Below are positions 56,035 to 64,000 of a DNA stretch of 64,000 nucleotides, one piece after another (position 1 is the first letter of the stretch; every line of letters begins with the position of its first letter). Origin of the DNA: Acidobacteriota bacterium (GTDB lineage: Bacteria; Acidobacteriota; Vicinamibacteria; Vicinamibacterales; UBA2999); assembly GCA_016184455.1 (NCBI GenBank), contig JACPCS010000106.1, positions 1 to 64,000 on the forward strand, in the 5' to 3' direction. A program made the translations under genes and the position numbers. Below the pieces are notes generated by a model, which made no database searches, was not told where the DNA came from, and saw only the letters and a list, made by a program, of their open reading frames with translations.

Positions 56035-56086
56035 GGTCCGGCTAAAGCCGGACGCCACGTACGTAGTGTCCGGCTTCAGCCGGACC
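56035..56086. repeat. Double hairpin GGTCCGGCTAAAGCCGGAC / GTCCGGCTTCAGCCGGACC
   Basis: Two arms (56035-56053 and 56068-56086) pair with each other, and each arm is also a small hairpin by itself (CCGGCTAAAGCCGG, CCGGCTTCAGCCGG). The centre holds ACGTACGT. It follows the receptor stop codon and precedes the terminator. Confidence 0.75.
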
Positions 56087-56096
56087 ATCAGGTCCG

Positions 56097-59000
56097 TCAG
56101 AACTGGAACTGCACCCCCGTGAAGAAGAACCGGCCCAGGTGATCGTACATTCCGTAGAAGCCCGGCCCGAAGTCGATGTCGGACAGCCCCGCGCCGAGCG
56201 GCGGCTCCTTGTCGAGCACGTTGTTGATCCCCGCGACGATGTTGTAGTTCCGCTGCACGCGGTAGGTCGCGGAGAGGTCGAGATAGTTGAACGCCTCGAT
56301 CTTGTCGGCGAAGGCGAGCTCCAGCGTGCGGACATTGGCCGGGTCGCCGAGCGCCGGATTGTCACTCAGGTCGTCGTTCTCGGTGCTGCCGATGAATCGC
56401 CAGTTCGCGGCGAACGTCGTGTTGAACGTCGTGTCCCACGCGAACCGGACCGTGTGCCGCCAGCGGGGCGTCGGGATACCGCACTGATTGCCGTGGAAGC
56501 CGAGGCAGTCATAGGCGAACAGTCCGGTATTGGTCTTCTGATTCAGGAGAATGGTTCCGGCGAGGGTGGTGGTGAGCGTGCCCGCACCGCCGAGCGCCCT
56601 GATGTAGGACGTGTTCACGTCGAGGCCCCGCGCTTCGAGCTCGCCGATGTTCTGGTTCGTCGTGATCGTGTAGCCGTCGCTCCCGTCGGTGGTAATCCAC
56701 AACGAGAAGAACCTGTCACGGTTGATCAGGTTGCAGAGCAGGGGATTACCGGTGGCAGCGCACTGGTTCATGATGTCGTCCGCATCGAAGCTGCCGATGG
56801 TGTCCTCGACCTTGACGTTGAAGAAGTCAACCGTGGCGGAGAAGCCAGTGAATGCCCTCGGGGTGACCACCACGCCGGCGGTGACCGTATTGGCGATCTC
56901 CTGCTCGAGGATCGGGTTGCCGCCGTCCAGCGTGTTGTACTGACCGGCCGGATTTTCGAGGATCGTGCCGTACAGCGACGCGGGCACTCCCAATCGCTCG
57001 CATTGCTGGACGGTGCCGGTCGGCCGCGTGCCGGCGCAGATGTCCTGACTGCCGCCGAGCCCCAGCCCTTGCGGGGTGAACAGCTCGACGACGTTCGGCG
57101 ACCGCGTCGCACGGTTGTAGCCCGCACGGACCCTCACGTCGTTCACGGGGGCCCAGGAGGCGCTCGTCTTGTACGTCGGGGCGCCCCCGGTCGTGCTGTA
57201 GTCGGAGAAGCGGTAGCCGAGCTCCACGCTCAGATCCTGGGCTCCGCGCCGCCCTTGCACGAGCGGGACGAGGCCCTCGACAAAGACCTCCCTCACGTCG
57301 TAATCGCCGTCGACGGGAAGCGTCGGGCCGCCCTGGCCGGAGCCAAGCGCAAGCCTGTACGACAGGTCGGGATTGACGAACAGGGATTCCTGCCGGTATC
57401 CGCTGCCGAATGCGAGCCTGACCCCCTCGTCGGCGCTGGGAAGCTGGAGGCCATAATTCCCGAGATTCCCGGTGAGCGTCCCGATCACGGTCCGTGTCCT
57501 CGTGCCGGAATCCAGGATCAGCGGCAACTGCAGGTACTGGAGGGCTTGCTGGGTCACGCCGCCGACGCTGAAGATGTTCCAGGGGACACAACCGGTGTTG
57601 CCCGAACGGCAGCGCCAGCTGGCCGGATTGTTCGGATCACCATCGACGATCAAGGCGTCCTGGAGGCGGTCGACGTGGAGATCGTTGGCGTACGACTGCG
57701 GCGACTGCACCTGTCCCTGCAGGCCGTAGGCGTCATACCTCCAGGCATCGTTGATGTCGCCCCTCATACCGAAGTTGAATCGGAGAGCCGTGTGACGGAT
57801 CTGCGCAACACGCCCGCCACCTTCGACGTTGCGCCTGAAGATGATGACGGTGGCGAGGTCGTTGGGGCCGTACCCCATGTCGGTGCACAGGAGCTGCCGC
57901 TGCTGCGCGCTCAGCATCGGGTTGTTGCAGTTGAGCTCGTCCGTGTTGCCGAAGTCTCCGGAGGGCGCAATCTGCGCGTCCGTGCGGTCGTCCATGAACA
58001 TCACGTCGGCGTACGCTTCGGCGTACCGGTTCCACTGGTAGTTCATGAACCCGCCGCCGAGCCACTTCTTGTCCGGCCGCTGCATGAAGTTGTGCGGCGC
58101 GAAGTTGTAGACGTCGGTCCCGGTGCGGCGCCGGAACTGATTGCCGCCCGGGGCGTTGACGTCGAGCACGAAGTCGCCCGACGCGGGGCCGGTGGTGCCG
58201 GGCTTGCGAAGCACCAGGAACCGGCCGTTCTGCCACGTTCCTGAGCCGCTGCACTGGGCGCCGGTCGACCCCAGGTTCTGGACGGAACAATTGGTGTAGT
58301 CGCGCTGGTCCTTCGTAATGGCGGGGGTGTCGCGGTAGTCCAGATACACCGTCGCGTGGCCCCGCTGCTGATCGAAGTTGGCGCCGAGCGCCACGTTGAA
58401 GTTCGCAGGGGCGCGATTCCAGACGCTCCCCTGCGGCACGGTGAAGCCGCGGGCGGCGTTGATCGACCGCGCGAGCTCGTTGTCGTTGTTGTGCTGATAG
58501 CCGGCCCAGTTCACGCCGCCCTTGACGCCCGTGAACTCACGGTCCAGCACGAAGTTGATCACGCCGGCGACCGCGTCGGCGCCGTACACCGACGAGGCGC
58601 CACCGGTGAGGACGTCCACGCGTCTGACGAGGAACGACGGGATGAAGTTCAGATCGGCCGCGACGAAATCCTCGTCCAGCGCGTCACCCGGCATCATCAC
58701 GCGCCCGTCGATCAGGACCTTCGTGCGCGCAGCGCCGAGGTAGCGCAGGTCGGCTCCCGCCGTGCCGGACGCCCCGTTGGCCTGCGAGGAGTGCCCGAAA
58801 TTCGTCGAGTAGACCTGCGGCACGGTGATGAGGAGATCCTCGACGCGGGTCAACCCGCGCGACTGAATCTCCTGCACGTCCAGGCTCACCACCGGGCTCG
58901 GTGATTCGATCATGGGCCGCGGAATGAGGGTGCCGGTGACCTGGATGGCCTCGCTCTGGCCGCCCAGTTCGAGACGTGTCTCGGTGGTCGCCGTCTCACC

Positions 59001-59285
59001 GGCCGCGACCGTCACCTTCGTCGTCTGCGCCGTGAATCCGGGCAGCTCGAAGCTGACCGTGTACGCGCCGGGGGTGACGTTTTCAAAGACGTAGCGACCC
59101 TCGGTGTCGGTGACCGTGGTGCGCAGAGCGCCGGTGCTGGAGGTCAGCGTCACCGTTACGCCCGGCACGACCAGACTTTGCGGGTCCTGCACGGTGCCGG
59201 TCACGCGTCCGGTGGCCTGCGCCCAGGCGCCGGTCGTGATCGCGAAGACACACGCGATCAGCAAAGCACTTATGCGTGCATGCAT
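56097..59285 (-). CDS. TonB-dependent receptor with carboxypeptidase-regulatory-like domain
   Basis: ATG 59285 (AAGGAG 9 nt upstream on the minus strand) gives 1062 residues. A signal peptide (MHARISALLIACVFA, cut after AWA) precedes a CarboxypepD_reg-like domain (TGRVTGTVQDPQSLVVPGVT), a canonical plug (VVSLDVQEIQSRGLTRVEDL, VDVLTGGASSVYGADAVAGV) and a barrel ending FTGVQFQF. The plug type differs from the neighbouring receptor: it resembles polysaccharide or siderophore receptors with an intact plug rather than Oar. The N-terminus matches the decayed receptor at 52539 (MHAR). Substrate unknown. Confidence 0.92.
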   Translation of the reverse strand: MHARISALLIACVFAITTGAWAQATGRVTGTVQDPQSLVVPGVTVTLTSSTGALRTTVTDTEGRYVFENVTPGAYTVSFELPGFTAQTTKVTVAAGETATTETRLELGGQSEAIQVTGTLIPRPMIESPSPVVSLDVQEIQSRGLTRVEDLLITVPQVYSTNFGHSSQANGASGTAGADLRYLGAARTKVLIDGRVMMPGDALDEDFVAADLNFIPSFLVRRVDVLTGGASSVYGADAVAGVINFVLDREFTGVKGGVNWAGYQHNNDNELARSINAARGFTVPQGSVWNRAPANFNVALGANFDQQRGHATVYLDYRDTPAITKDQRDYTNCSVQNLGSTGAQCSGSGTWQNGRFLVLRKPGTTGPASGDFVLDVNAPGGNQFRRRTGTDVYNFAPHNFMQRPDKKWLGGGFMNYQWNRYAEAYADVMFMDDRTDAQIAPSGDFGNTDELNCNNPMLSAQQRQLLCTDMGYGPNDLATVIIFRRNVEGGGRVAQIRHTALRFNFGMRGDINDAWRYDAYGLQGQVQSPQSYANDLHVDRLQDALIVDGDPNNPASWRCRSGNTGCVPWNIFSVGGVTQQALQYLQLPLILDSGTRTRTVIGTLTGNLGNYGLQLPSADEGVRLAFGSGYRQESLFVNPDLSYRLALGSGQGGPTLPVDGDYDVREVFVEGLVPLVQGRRGAQDLSVELGYRFSDYSTTGGAPTYKTSASWAPVNDVRVRAGYNRATRSPNVVELFTPQGLGLGGSQDICAGTRPTGTVQQCERLGVPASLYGTILENPAGQYNTLDGGNPILEQEIANTVTAGVVVTPRAFTGFSATVDFFNVKVEDTIGSFDADDIMNQCAATGNPLLCNLINRDRFFSLWITTDGSDGYTITTNQNIGELEARGLDVNTSYIRALGGAGTLTTTLAGTILLNQKTNTGLFAYDCLGFHGNQCGIPTPRWRHTVRFAWDTTFNTTFAANWRFIGSTENDDLSDNPALGDPANVRTLELAFADKIEAFNYLDLSATYRVQRNYNIVAGINNVLDKEPPLGAGLSDIDFGPGFYGMYDHLGRFFFTGVQFQF

Positions 59286-59339
59286 GTAGAAGTCTCCTTG
59301 AGGAAGCGTTTCATTCGTTTCCTGATCGTCCGGTACTAC

Positions 59340-59354
59340 GGAAGATGCGTACCA
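59340..59354 (-). promoter_or_regulatory. 15-bp element shared by both TonB receptor genes (copy 2)
   Basis: TGGTACGCATCTTCC, 54 nt upstream of ATG 59285 and identical to the site at 55843-55857. Flanking sequence differs between the two copies, which argues for function rather than recent duplication of the whole upstream region. Confidence 0.55.
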
Positions 59355-59524
59355 CATGGCATCAACCACGTAAACGTCACCGCCTCAATTACTTGCAGGA
59401 AGAGGCCTCGGGCAGGGTGGGGGAATAATCCATGAAGACTGACGTGGCAGCCCAAAAGCATGGATTCGCGTCACGAAAACGAACAGGTAGCTTTGTATCA
59501 CAGGTATCTGCCTAAGATCCACGC

Positions 59525-60559
59525 GTGCCACAACGTATCGCGGTGATCGCCGGCGACGGGATCGGCCCGGAGGTGATGGGGGAGGCGGTCCGCGTGCTGA
59601 CGGCGGTCGGCGGCCTCGAGTTCGAGCACCTTCCCTGGAGCGCCTCGCACTACCTCCGGACCGGCGTCACGATTCCGCCCGACGGCTACGACACCTTGCG
59701 CGGGTTCGATGCCATCCTGGTCGGCGCGCTCGGGGACCCACGGGTCCCCGACAATCGGCATGCGCGTGACATTCTGCTCGGCACGCGCACGGCCCTCGAT
59801 CTGTACGTCAATTACCGTCCCATCCGGCTGCTTGACGCGCGTCTGTGTCCGCTCAAAGGGCGGACGCCGGACGCCGTGAACTTCGCGGTCGTCCGGGAGA
59901 ACACGGAAGGCGTCTACGTGGGTGTGGGCGGGCGATTCAAGGCGGGCACGCCCGACGAGATTGCGATCCAGGAAGAGATCAACACGTACAAAGGCGTTAA
60001 CCGCATCGTCCGCTACGCGTTCGAGTGTGCCCGCGCGCGCGGGCTGCGGCGCGTCTGCATGGCCGACAAGAGCAACGCGATGCCGGACGGGCACGCGCTG
60101 TGGCAGCGCGTCTTCGCGGAGGTGAAGCCAGAGTACGCCGACATCGAGGCCACCCATCTCTACATCGACGCGCTGGCGATGTGGCTCGTGCAGGATCCGG
60201 CGCGCTTCGACGTGATCGTCACGAACAATCTCTTTGGCGACATCATCACCGACCTTGGCGCGGCGCTGCAGGGCGGGCTCGGCATGGCCGCGTCCGGGAA
60301 CCTGCACCCGGGCCGTACGTCGATGTTCGAGCCGGTGCACGGCTCGGCGCCGCCGCTCGCGGGGAAGAACGACGCGAATCCGATCGGCGCGATCCTCTCG
60401 GCCGCGCTGATGCTCGAGACGCTCGGCCGCGCCGAGGACGCGCGGCGCGTCGAGCGCGCGGTGGAAGAGGCAGTCCGTGCGGGCGAAGTGACGAAGGATG
60501 TGGGCGGGACGCTCGGGACGCGCGAGGCAGGCGAGGCGGTGCTCAGGAGACTGGGTTAG
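59525..60559 (+). CDS. leuB: 3-isopropylmalate dehydrogenase-like beta-decarboxylating dehydrogenase
   Basis: The 344-residue protein has the family pattern AVIAGDGIGPEV, VRENTEGVYVGVGG, ADKSNAM, and the metal and NAD loop VTNNLFGDIITDLGAALQGG with FEPVHGSAPPLAGK. The layout is closest to the LeuB type seen in actinobacteria; related isocitrate, homoisocitrate and tartrate dehydrogenases cannot be fully excluded. It would oxidise and decarboxylate 3-isopropylmalate in leucine synthesis. The start is GTG 59525. No leuC or leuD is adjacent. It overlaps the convergent ACT gene by 4 bp. Confidence 0.8.
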   Translation: MPQRIAVIAGDGIGPEVMGEAVRVLTAVGGLEFEHLPWSASHYLRTGVTIPPDGYDTLRGFDAILVGALGDPRVPDNRHARDILLGTRTALDLYVNYRPIRLLDARLCPLKGRTPDAVNFAVVRENTEGVYVGVGGRFKAGTPDEIAIQEEINTYKGVNRIVRYAFECARARGLRRVCMADKSNAMPDGHALWQRVFAEVKPEYADIEATHLYIDALAMWLVQDPARFDVIVTNNLFGDIITDLGAALQGGLGMAASGNLHPGRTSMFEPVHGSAPPLAGKNDANPIGAILSAALMLETLGRAEDARRVERAVEEAVRAGEVTKDVGGTLGTREAGEAVLRRLG

Positions 60560-61209
60560 TACCGTTTCTTCAACTGCCGCATCAGATCGAACTTCGCCGT
60601 ATCGGCGATCGCCATCACCGCCATCACGCCCGCCTGCACCGGATCGCTGACGACGAGATCGGCGGCATCGGGGACGCTGCCCGCCATGTTGAGCGAGATC
60701 ACGTACAGGCCCTGCCGGCGGACTTCGTGAACCGCCTCGGTGATCTCACCGCCCATGAGGGCGCCGGCCAGTACGAGGAGCTTGACGCGCGGAAGCCGGA
60801 CGACGGACCGGACCGCGGCGGCCAGGTTCTGCTCGCCGACGAGCGGAATCGTGTCGACCGAAATCCGCTCCCCGCGGATGTTGTGGCGGTCGGCCTCGGA
60901 GATCGCGCCGAGCGCGACGAGGCCCACCTGCGCGCCGCCGCCCATCACGATGATCCGTTTGCCGTAGATCTTCGCGAACGACGGCGTTTCCAGGACCGAG
61001 GCGACGCCCGGCACCGTGCGGAGATCCGCGAGGAGCGGTTCGAGCGGCGTGCCCTCGAGCGTGAACTCGAAGTACGTGGTGGTGTGCGGCTCCTCGCCCG
61101 GGATGTCGATGTACGTGATGTTGGCGTGGTGGTCGGCGAGGACCTTGGCCATCCCGTACAGCATGCCGGGACGGTCCTCGACGGTGGCGAGAATGGCGTG
61201 AGCACCCAT
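60556..61209 (-). CDS. ACT-domain protein with C-terminal Rossmann-like domain
   Basis: The 217-residue protein has an ACT domain at residues 1-75 (HAILATVEDRPGMLYGMAKV, ANITYIDI) and a C-terminal domain of about 130 residues with KRIIVMGGGAQVGLVALGAI and LLVLAGALMGGEITEAV. It looks like a ligand-binding regulator; ACT domains often bind amino acids. I recall similar ACT plus DUF5612-type proteins in archaea but cannot verify a match. The start codon lies in the loop of a perfect hairpin. Convergent with leuB by a 4-bp overlap. Confidence 0.72.
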   Translation of the reverse strand: MGAHAILATVEDRPGMLYGMAKVLADHHANITYIDIPGEEPHTTTYFEFTLEGTPLEPLLADLRTVPGVASVLETPSFAKIYGKRIIVMGGGAQVGLVALGAISEADRHNIRGERISVDTIPLVGEQNLAAAVRSVVRLPRVKLLVLAGALMGGEITEAVHEVRRQGLYVISLNMAGSVPDAADLVVSDPVQAGVMAVMAIADTAKFDLMRQLKKRY

Positions 61210-61223
61210 GCGCGGGTGCTCAC
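61198..61223 (-). promoter_or_regulatory. Hairpin enclosing the ACT-protein start codon
   Basis: Minus strand: GTGAGCACCC-GCGCAT-GGGTGCTCAC, perfect 10-nt arms. The ATG begins in the loop (AT) and ends in the arm (G), and the only Shine-Dalgarno-like bases (GGTGAG) overlap the 5' arm, so folding would block initiation. Confidence 0.6.
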
Positions 61224-61238
61224 CAATCTAGCACGCGG

Positions 61239-63578
61239 CTACGCCTTGCCGTCGATCGCCGCCTTCACGCGATCGGCCGTGAACGGCAGCTGCCGGACGC
61301 GCGCGCCGGTGGCGTCGAAGATCGCGTTGCCGATCGCGGCGGCGGTGACGGTAATCGCTGTCTCGCCCGCGCCCATCGCTTCCGCATCGGGGCGATTGAT
61401 GAGGACGGTCTCGATGACCGGCACGTGATCGCCCAGGTACCACGGGCGGTACGTGCGCCAGTCGACCGAGGTCACGCGCTCGCCGCTCCACGTCACCTCT
61501 TCGCGCAGCGCGCGGCTGATGCCGTGGATGATGCCGCCCTCCATCTGGTTCCGCACCCCGTCGGGGTTCGAGATCGGCCCGCAGTCCATGGCAGCGACAC
61601 ACCGCTTCACCGTGACGAGACCCGTGCTCAGGTTGACGTCGACCTCGGCGACCAGCGCGCAGTAGCCGTTGTCGCCCTCGTAGAGAACGCACGCCATCCC
61701 CCGCCCAGTCGCGACGCCGCTCCGCCGAGTGCCGTTGCCGTTGCGCGGCGATGGACGGCGATCCCAGCCGGCCTTCTGCGAGGCGGCGGTGACGACGTCC
61801 CGCAGCCGCGGATCGCGCAGATGCCGGAGCCGGTACTCGACCGGATCGGCCTTCACGTGGGCCGCGATCTCGTCCATGAAGGACTCGTGCGCGAAGGTGT
61901 TCTGCAGCCGCGCCGGCGAGCGAAGCGGGCCGGTGAAGAACGGCGACTCGATCGTGTGTGTGAGCGCACGCTCGCTCTTGACGACGCCGCAGCCGCCGCT
62001 CCGGTTGCCCACGGTGCCGGTCACGTACGACGGCGCCGTGTTGCTGCCGTTGTCGAAGCTGGTCGGCGCCGGGGCCGGCGACCGCGGCTGCACGCCCTGC
62101 GGCTGGAAGCCGGCGAGATTGCCGGTGACGACGTTGCCGGGTGCGTTGTACCCGGGCCGCCCGCCGAGGCTGAGCGTCCAGCTCTCGTAGTCCCACGCCA
62201 CGATCGTCCCGCTCGGGTCCAGCGCGACGCGCTGATCGACGACGAACGCGGGACCGTAGTTCTCCCAGGACATCTCGTCCTGGCGCGACAGCCACACGCG
62301 CACCGGACGGCCGACCGCCTGCGAGAGGAGCGCGGCGTCGTACGACACGGTATCGGCGCCGTTGACGCCGTAGCAGCCGGATCCCATGCGGAACACGATG
62401 CGGACCTCCTCCGGCTTGAGGCCGAGCATCGTCGCCATCGTGTTGCGCAGCGGCCAGACGGCCTGCGTGGCCGAATAGATGGTCGCGCGCGTGGCCTGCA
62501 CGTCGGCCACCGCGCACGCCGTGCCCACCGACGCGTGCATCTGGAACGGGTGGTGGTAGGTCGATCGCAGCACCGTGCCGCCGCCAGCCGTCGTGTCGAC
62601 GTCGCCGGAGTCGACGGTCATCACGTCGCGCGTCGCCTTCTGGCTGCGGAGGTGCTGATGAAACGTGCGCTGATCGGGCACCGTGCGTCCGGGTGTCCAC
62701 TCGGCCTTCAGCCGGCGCGCGGCCTGCTCGGCCTGCCACATCTTCTCGGCGACCACGCCGACGAAATTCTTGCGGACGACGACTTTGACCAGACCGGGCA
62801 TCCCCTGGACGGACCCTTCATCGACCTTCACGAGCGTCGAGCCGAGCGCCGGCGGACGCACGACGCGGCCGTGCAGCATCCCGGGCACCCGCACGTTGTG
62901 GACGTACTCGAACCGCCCCGTGACGATGGCGGGGAAGTCGACCCGCGGTACCGGCTTGCCCAGGATGGTCCACTCGCTCGCGGGCTTGCGCTGCGCCTTC
63001 GGGTTGAGCTGCAGGTTGAACGTCTGGCCGCCAATCAGCTCGCTGTAGGTCGCCCGCCGCGAGGCGTCGCCGCGGACCGCGACGGCGGCGTCGGCCGCTG
63101 CGAGCTGCTCGACCGGCACGCCGAGCCGCTTCGACGCCAGCTGCACGAGCGCCTCGCGGGCGGTCGCGCACGCCAGCGCCAGGTTCGCGTGGTTGAAGTT
63201 GGTCGGGTGCGACTGGGCGCCGGAGGTGGTGCCCTGGTCGGGCGTCATCGACGTGTCGCACTGGATGAGCGTCACCCGGTCCATCGGCACGCACAGCTCC
63301 TCGGCCACCAGCTGCAGCTGCGCCGTGTAGAGACCGGTACCCAACTCGCACTTGCCGGTGTAGGCGGTCACACGGCCATCAGTGCCGATGGCAATCCACG
63401 AGTCGAGCTGCGGGCTGCCGACGCCGTTGATCCCCTGCGCGGATACCGTGGCCCGCGCCAGACCGAGATCGGAGGCGACGCGCGCCGCGCTGAAGGCGAC
63501 GACGAGCGCGCCCGACCGCTTCATGAAATCGCGGCGCGAGAGCTCGGCGCGCGCGTCGGGGGTCAGGAGGGGAGTCAT
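61239..63578 (-). CDS. Xanthine dehydrogenase-family molybdopterin-binding subunit (IorB-like)
   Basis: The 779-residue protein starts at ATG 63578 with a Tat signal, SRRDFMKRSGALVVAFSAA, then molybdenum-cofactor hydroxylase sequence: GKCELGTGLYTAQLQLVAEE, FRMGSGCYGVNGADTV, and near the end the catalytic glutamate in MGAGETAITV. It hydroxylates a carbon next to nitrogen or oxidises an aldehyde in the periplasm. The single large subunit plus a separate [2Fe-2S] subunit matches isoquinoline 1-oxidoreductase-type enzymes. Substrate unknown. It overlaps the small-subunit stop (ATGA). Confidence 0.9.
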   Translation of the reverse strand: MTPLLTPDARAELSRRDFMKRSGALVVAFSAARVASDLGLARATVSAQGINGVGSPQLDSWIAIGTDGRVTAYTGKCELGTGLYTAQLQLVAEELCVPMDRVTLIQCDTSMTPDQGTTSGAQSHPTNFNHANLALACATAREALVQLASKRLGVPVEQLAAADAAVAVRGDASRRATYSELIGGQTFNLQLNPKAQRKPASEWTILGKPVPRVDFPAIVTGRFEYVHNVRVPGMLHGRVVRPPALGSTLVKVDEGSVQGMPGLVKVVVRKNFVGVVAEKMWQAEQAARRLKAEWTPGRTVPDQRTFHQHLRSQKATRDVMTVDSGDVDTTAGGGTVLRSTYHHPFQMHASVGTACAVADVQATRATIYSATQAVWPLRNTMATMLGLKPEEVRIVFRMGSGCYGVNGADTVSYDAALLSQAVGRPVRVWLSRQDEMSWENYGPAFVVDQRVALDPSGTIVAWDYESWTLSLGGRPGYNAPGNVVTGNLAGFQPQGVQPRSPAPAPTSFDNGSNTAPSYVTGTVGNRSGGCGVVKSERALTHTIESPFFTGPLRSPARLQNTFAHESFMDEIAAHVKADPVEYRLRHLRDPRLRDVVTAASQKAGWDRRPSPRNGNGTRRSGVATGRGMACVLYEGDNGYCALVAEVDVNLSTGLVTVKRCVAAMDCGPISNPDGVRNQMEGGIIHGISRALREEVTWSGERVTSVDWRTYRPWYLGDHVPVIETVLINRPDAEAMGAGETAITVTAAAIGNAIFDATGARVRQLPFTADRVKAAIDGKA

Positions 63579-64000
63579 GCTGTCCTCCTTTCCAGCCGCT
63601 GCTGTTGATACTTCTTGATCGCCGCGAGCATCCGGACGTGCGCGCCGCACCGGCAGAGCACGTTCGACATCGCCTGCCGGATCTGTGCGTCGCTCGCGTT
63701 GGGCGTCTTGTCGAGCAGCGCCTTGGCCGTCATGACGACGCCGCTGATGCAGAAGCCGCACTGCAGCGCCTGGCCGTCGATGAACGCCTGCTGAATCGCG
63801 TGGGGATTCTCGGGCGAGCCGAGGCCCTCGAGCGTGATGATCTCGGCGCCGGCCACCGACTGCACGGGCACGGAGCAGGAGCGGACCGCTTCACCCTTCA
63901 CAATCACGGTGCACGCGCCGCACTGGCCGAGGCCGCAGCCGAATTTCGGCCCCCGCAGCTCGAGATCGTCCGTCAACACGTAGAGCAGCGGCGTGGCCGG
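63575..64000 (-). CDS. [2Fe-2S] subunit of xanthine dehydrogenase-family enzyme (runs off right edge)
   Basis: The frame is open from the window edge (ATPLLYVLTDDLELRGPKFG) for 141 residues to the stop. Two [2Fe-2S] clusters are visible: the plant-ferredoxin type C-x4-C-x2-C (GCGLGQCGACTV) with a later Cys (RSC), and the C-terminal four-helix type CGFC and CRC. It passes electrons from the molybdenum subunit to an external acceptor. The N-terminus lies outside the window. It is co-transcribed with and coupled to the large subunit. Confidence 0.92.
   Translation of the reverse strand, partial: PATPLLYVLTDDLELRGPKFGCGLGQCGACTVIVKGEAVRSCSVPVQSVAGAEIITLEGLGSPENPHAIQQAFIDGQALQCGFCISGVVMTAKALLDKTPNASDAQIRQAMSNVLCRCGAHVRMLAAIKKYQQQRLERRTA

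Larger units (their letters stand above)
55794..56096. other. 303-bp gap between the two TonB receptor genes
   Basis: From left to right it holds the ribosome-binding site and the 15-bp shared element of the left receptor gene, a stretch with no clear signal (about 55860-55980), then a rho-independent terminator and a double hairpin ending the right receptor transcript. I see no gene in it. Confidence 0.7.

Overview
This is high-GC bacterial chromosome with dense, tightly packed genes. Large Oar-like TonB-dependent receptors with an N-terminal carboxypeptidase-regulatory-like domain, isolated pseudopilin genes, HD-GYP and PilZ proteins, and many A/T-richer word-like inverted repeats between genes suggest an Acidobacteriota member, most likely of the Vicinamibacteria type. 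That placement is inference from gene content. I see no phage, insertion sequence, CRISPR array or rRNA.

Layout. 1-3.9 kb (minus strand): protein quality control, tig-clpP-clpX-lon (lon runs off the left edge), with a tRNA-Leu(UAG) upstream. clpX lacks about 43 codons between its Walker A and Walker B motifs. 4-8.5 kb (minus): an FKBP isomerase, sugar genes for surface glycans (GDP-mannose-3,5-epimerase-like, DegT aminotransferase, GmhA-like isomerase) and an adenine methylase. 8.6-13.8 kb: sppA, a lipoprotein with a probable ACG start, a pseudopilin and a PpiD-like chaperone. 14-23.5 kb (plus): a diguanylate cyclase abutting mreB-mreC-mreD-mrdA-rodA, then RNase E/G and a Rieske oxygenase. 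23.6-25 kb: a PilX-like pilin with a long repeat-rich tail.

25-30.8 kb (minus) holds the most striking locus: four translationally coupled genes for a degenerate HtrA/PDZ membrane protein, a CPA2-type exchanger, a second CPA2-type exchanger fused in one reading frame to a complete trehalose-6-phosphate synthase (OtsA), and the phosphatase OtsB. It looks like an envelope or ion-flux-coupled trehalose system. 30.8-40.8 kb (minus): a HEAT-repeat/HD-GYP gene pair present twice in tandem, all four proteins sharing an N-terminal LY-x3-HP segment, followed by a coupled S8 protease, an outer-membrane barrel protein and an MGMT. This is a plausible undescribed signalling module.

40.8-49 kb (plus): a salvage run, deoA-nupC-punA-cdd-mtnA, then tsaD, yjbQ, a Nudix hydrolase, an HD protein and a GGCT-like protein. 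48.9-49.7 kb (minus): a PilZ protein and a pseudo-receiver separated by a perfect 30-bp palindrome. 49.9-59.3 kb: an aldehyde dehydrogenase, a truncated secreted-protein gene, the wreck of a TonB receptor, and two intact TonB receptors sharing a 15-bp upstream element. 59.5-64 kb: a LeuB-like dehydrogenase, an ACT-domain protein whose start codon sits in a hairpin, and the large and small subunits of a xanthine-dehydrogenase-family enzyme (the small subunit runs off the right edge).

At least six unrelated families of short word-like repeats, mostly paired as inverted arms, occur between genes and in several places inside reading frames (mrdA C-terminus, RNase E/G S1 domain, Rieske protein).
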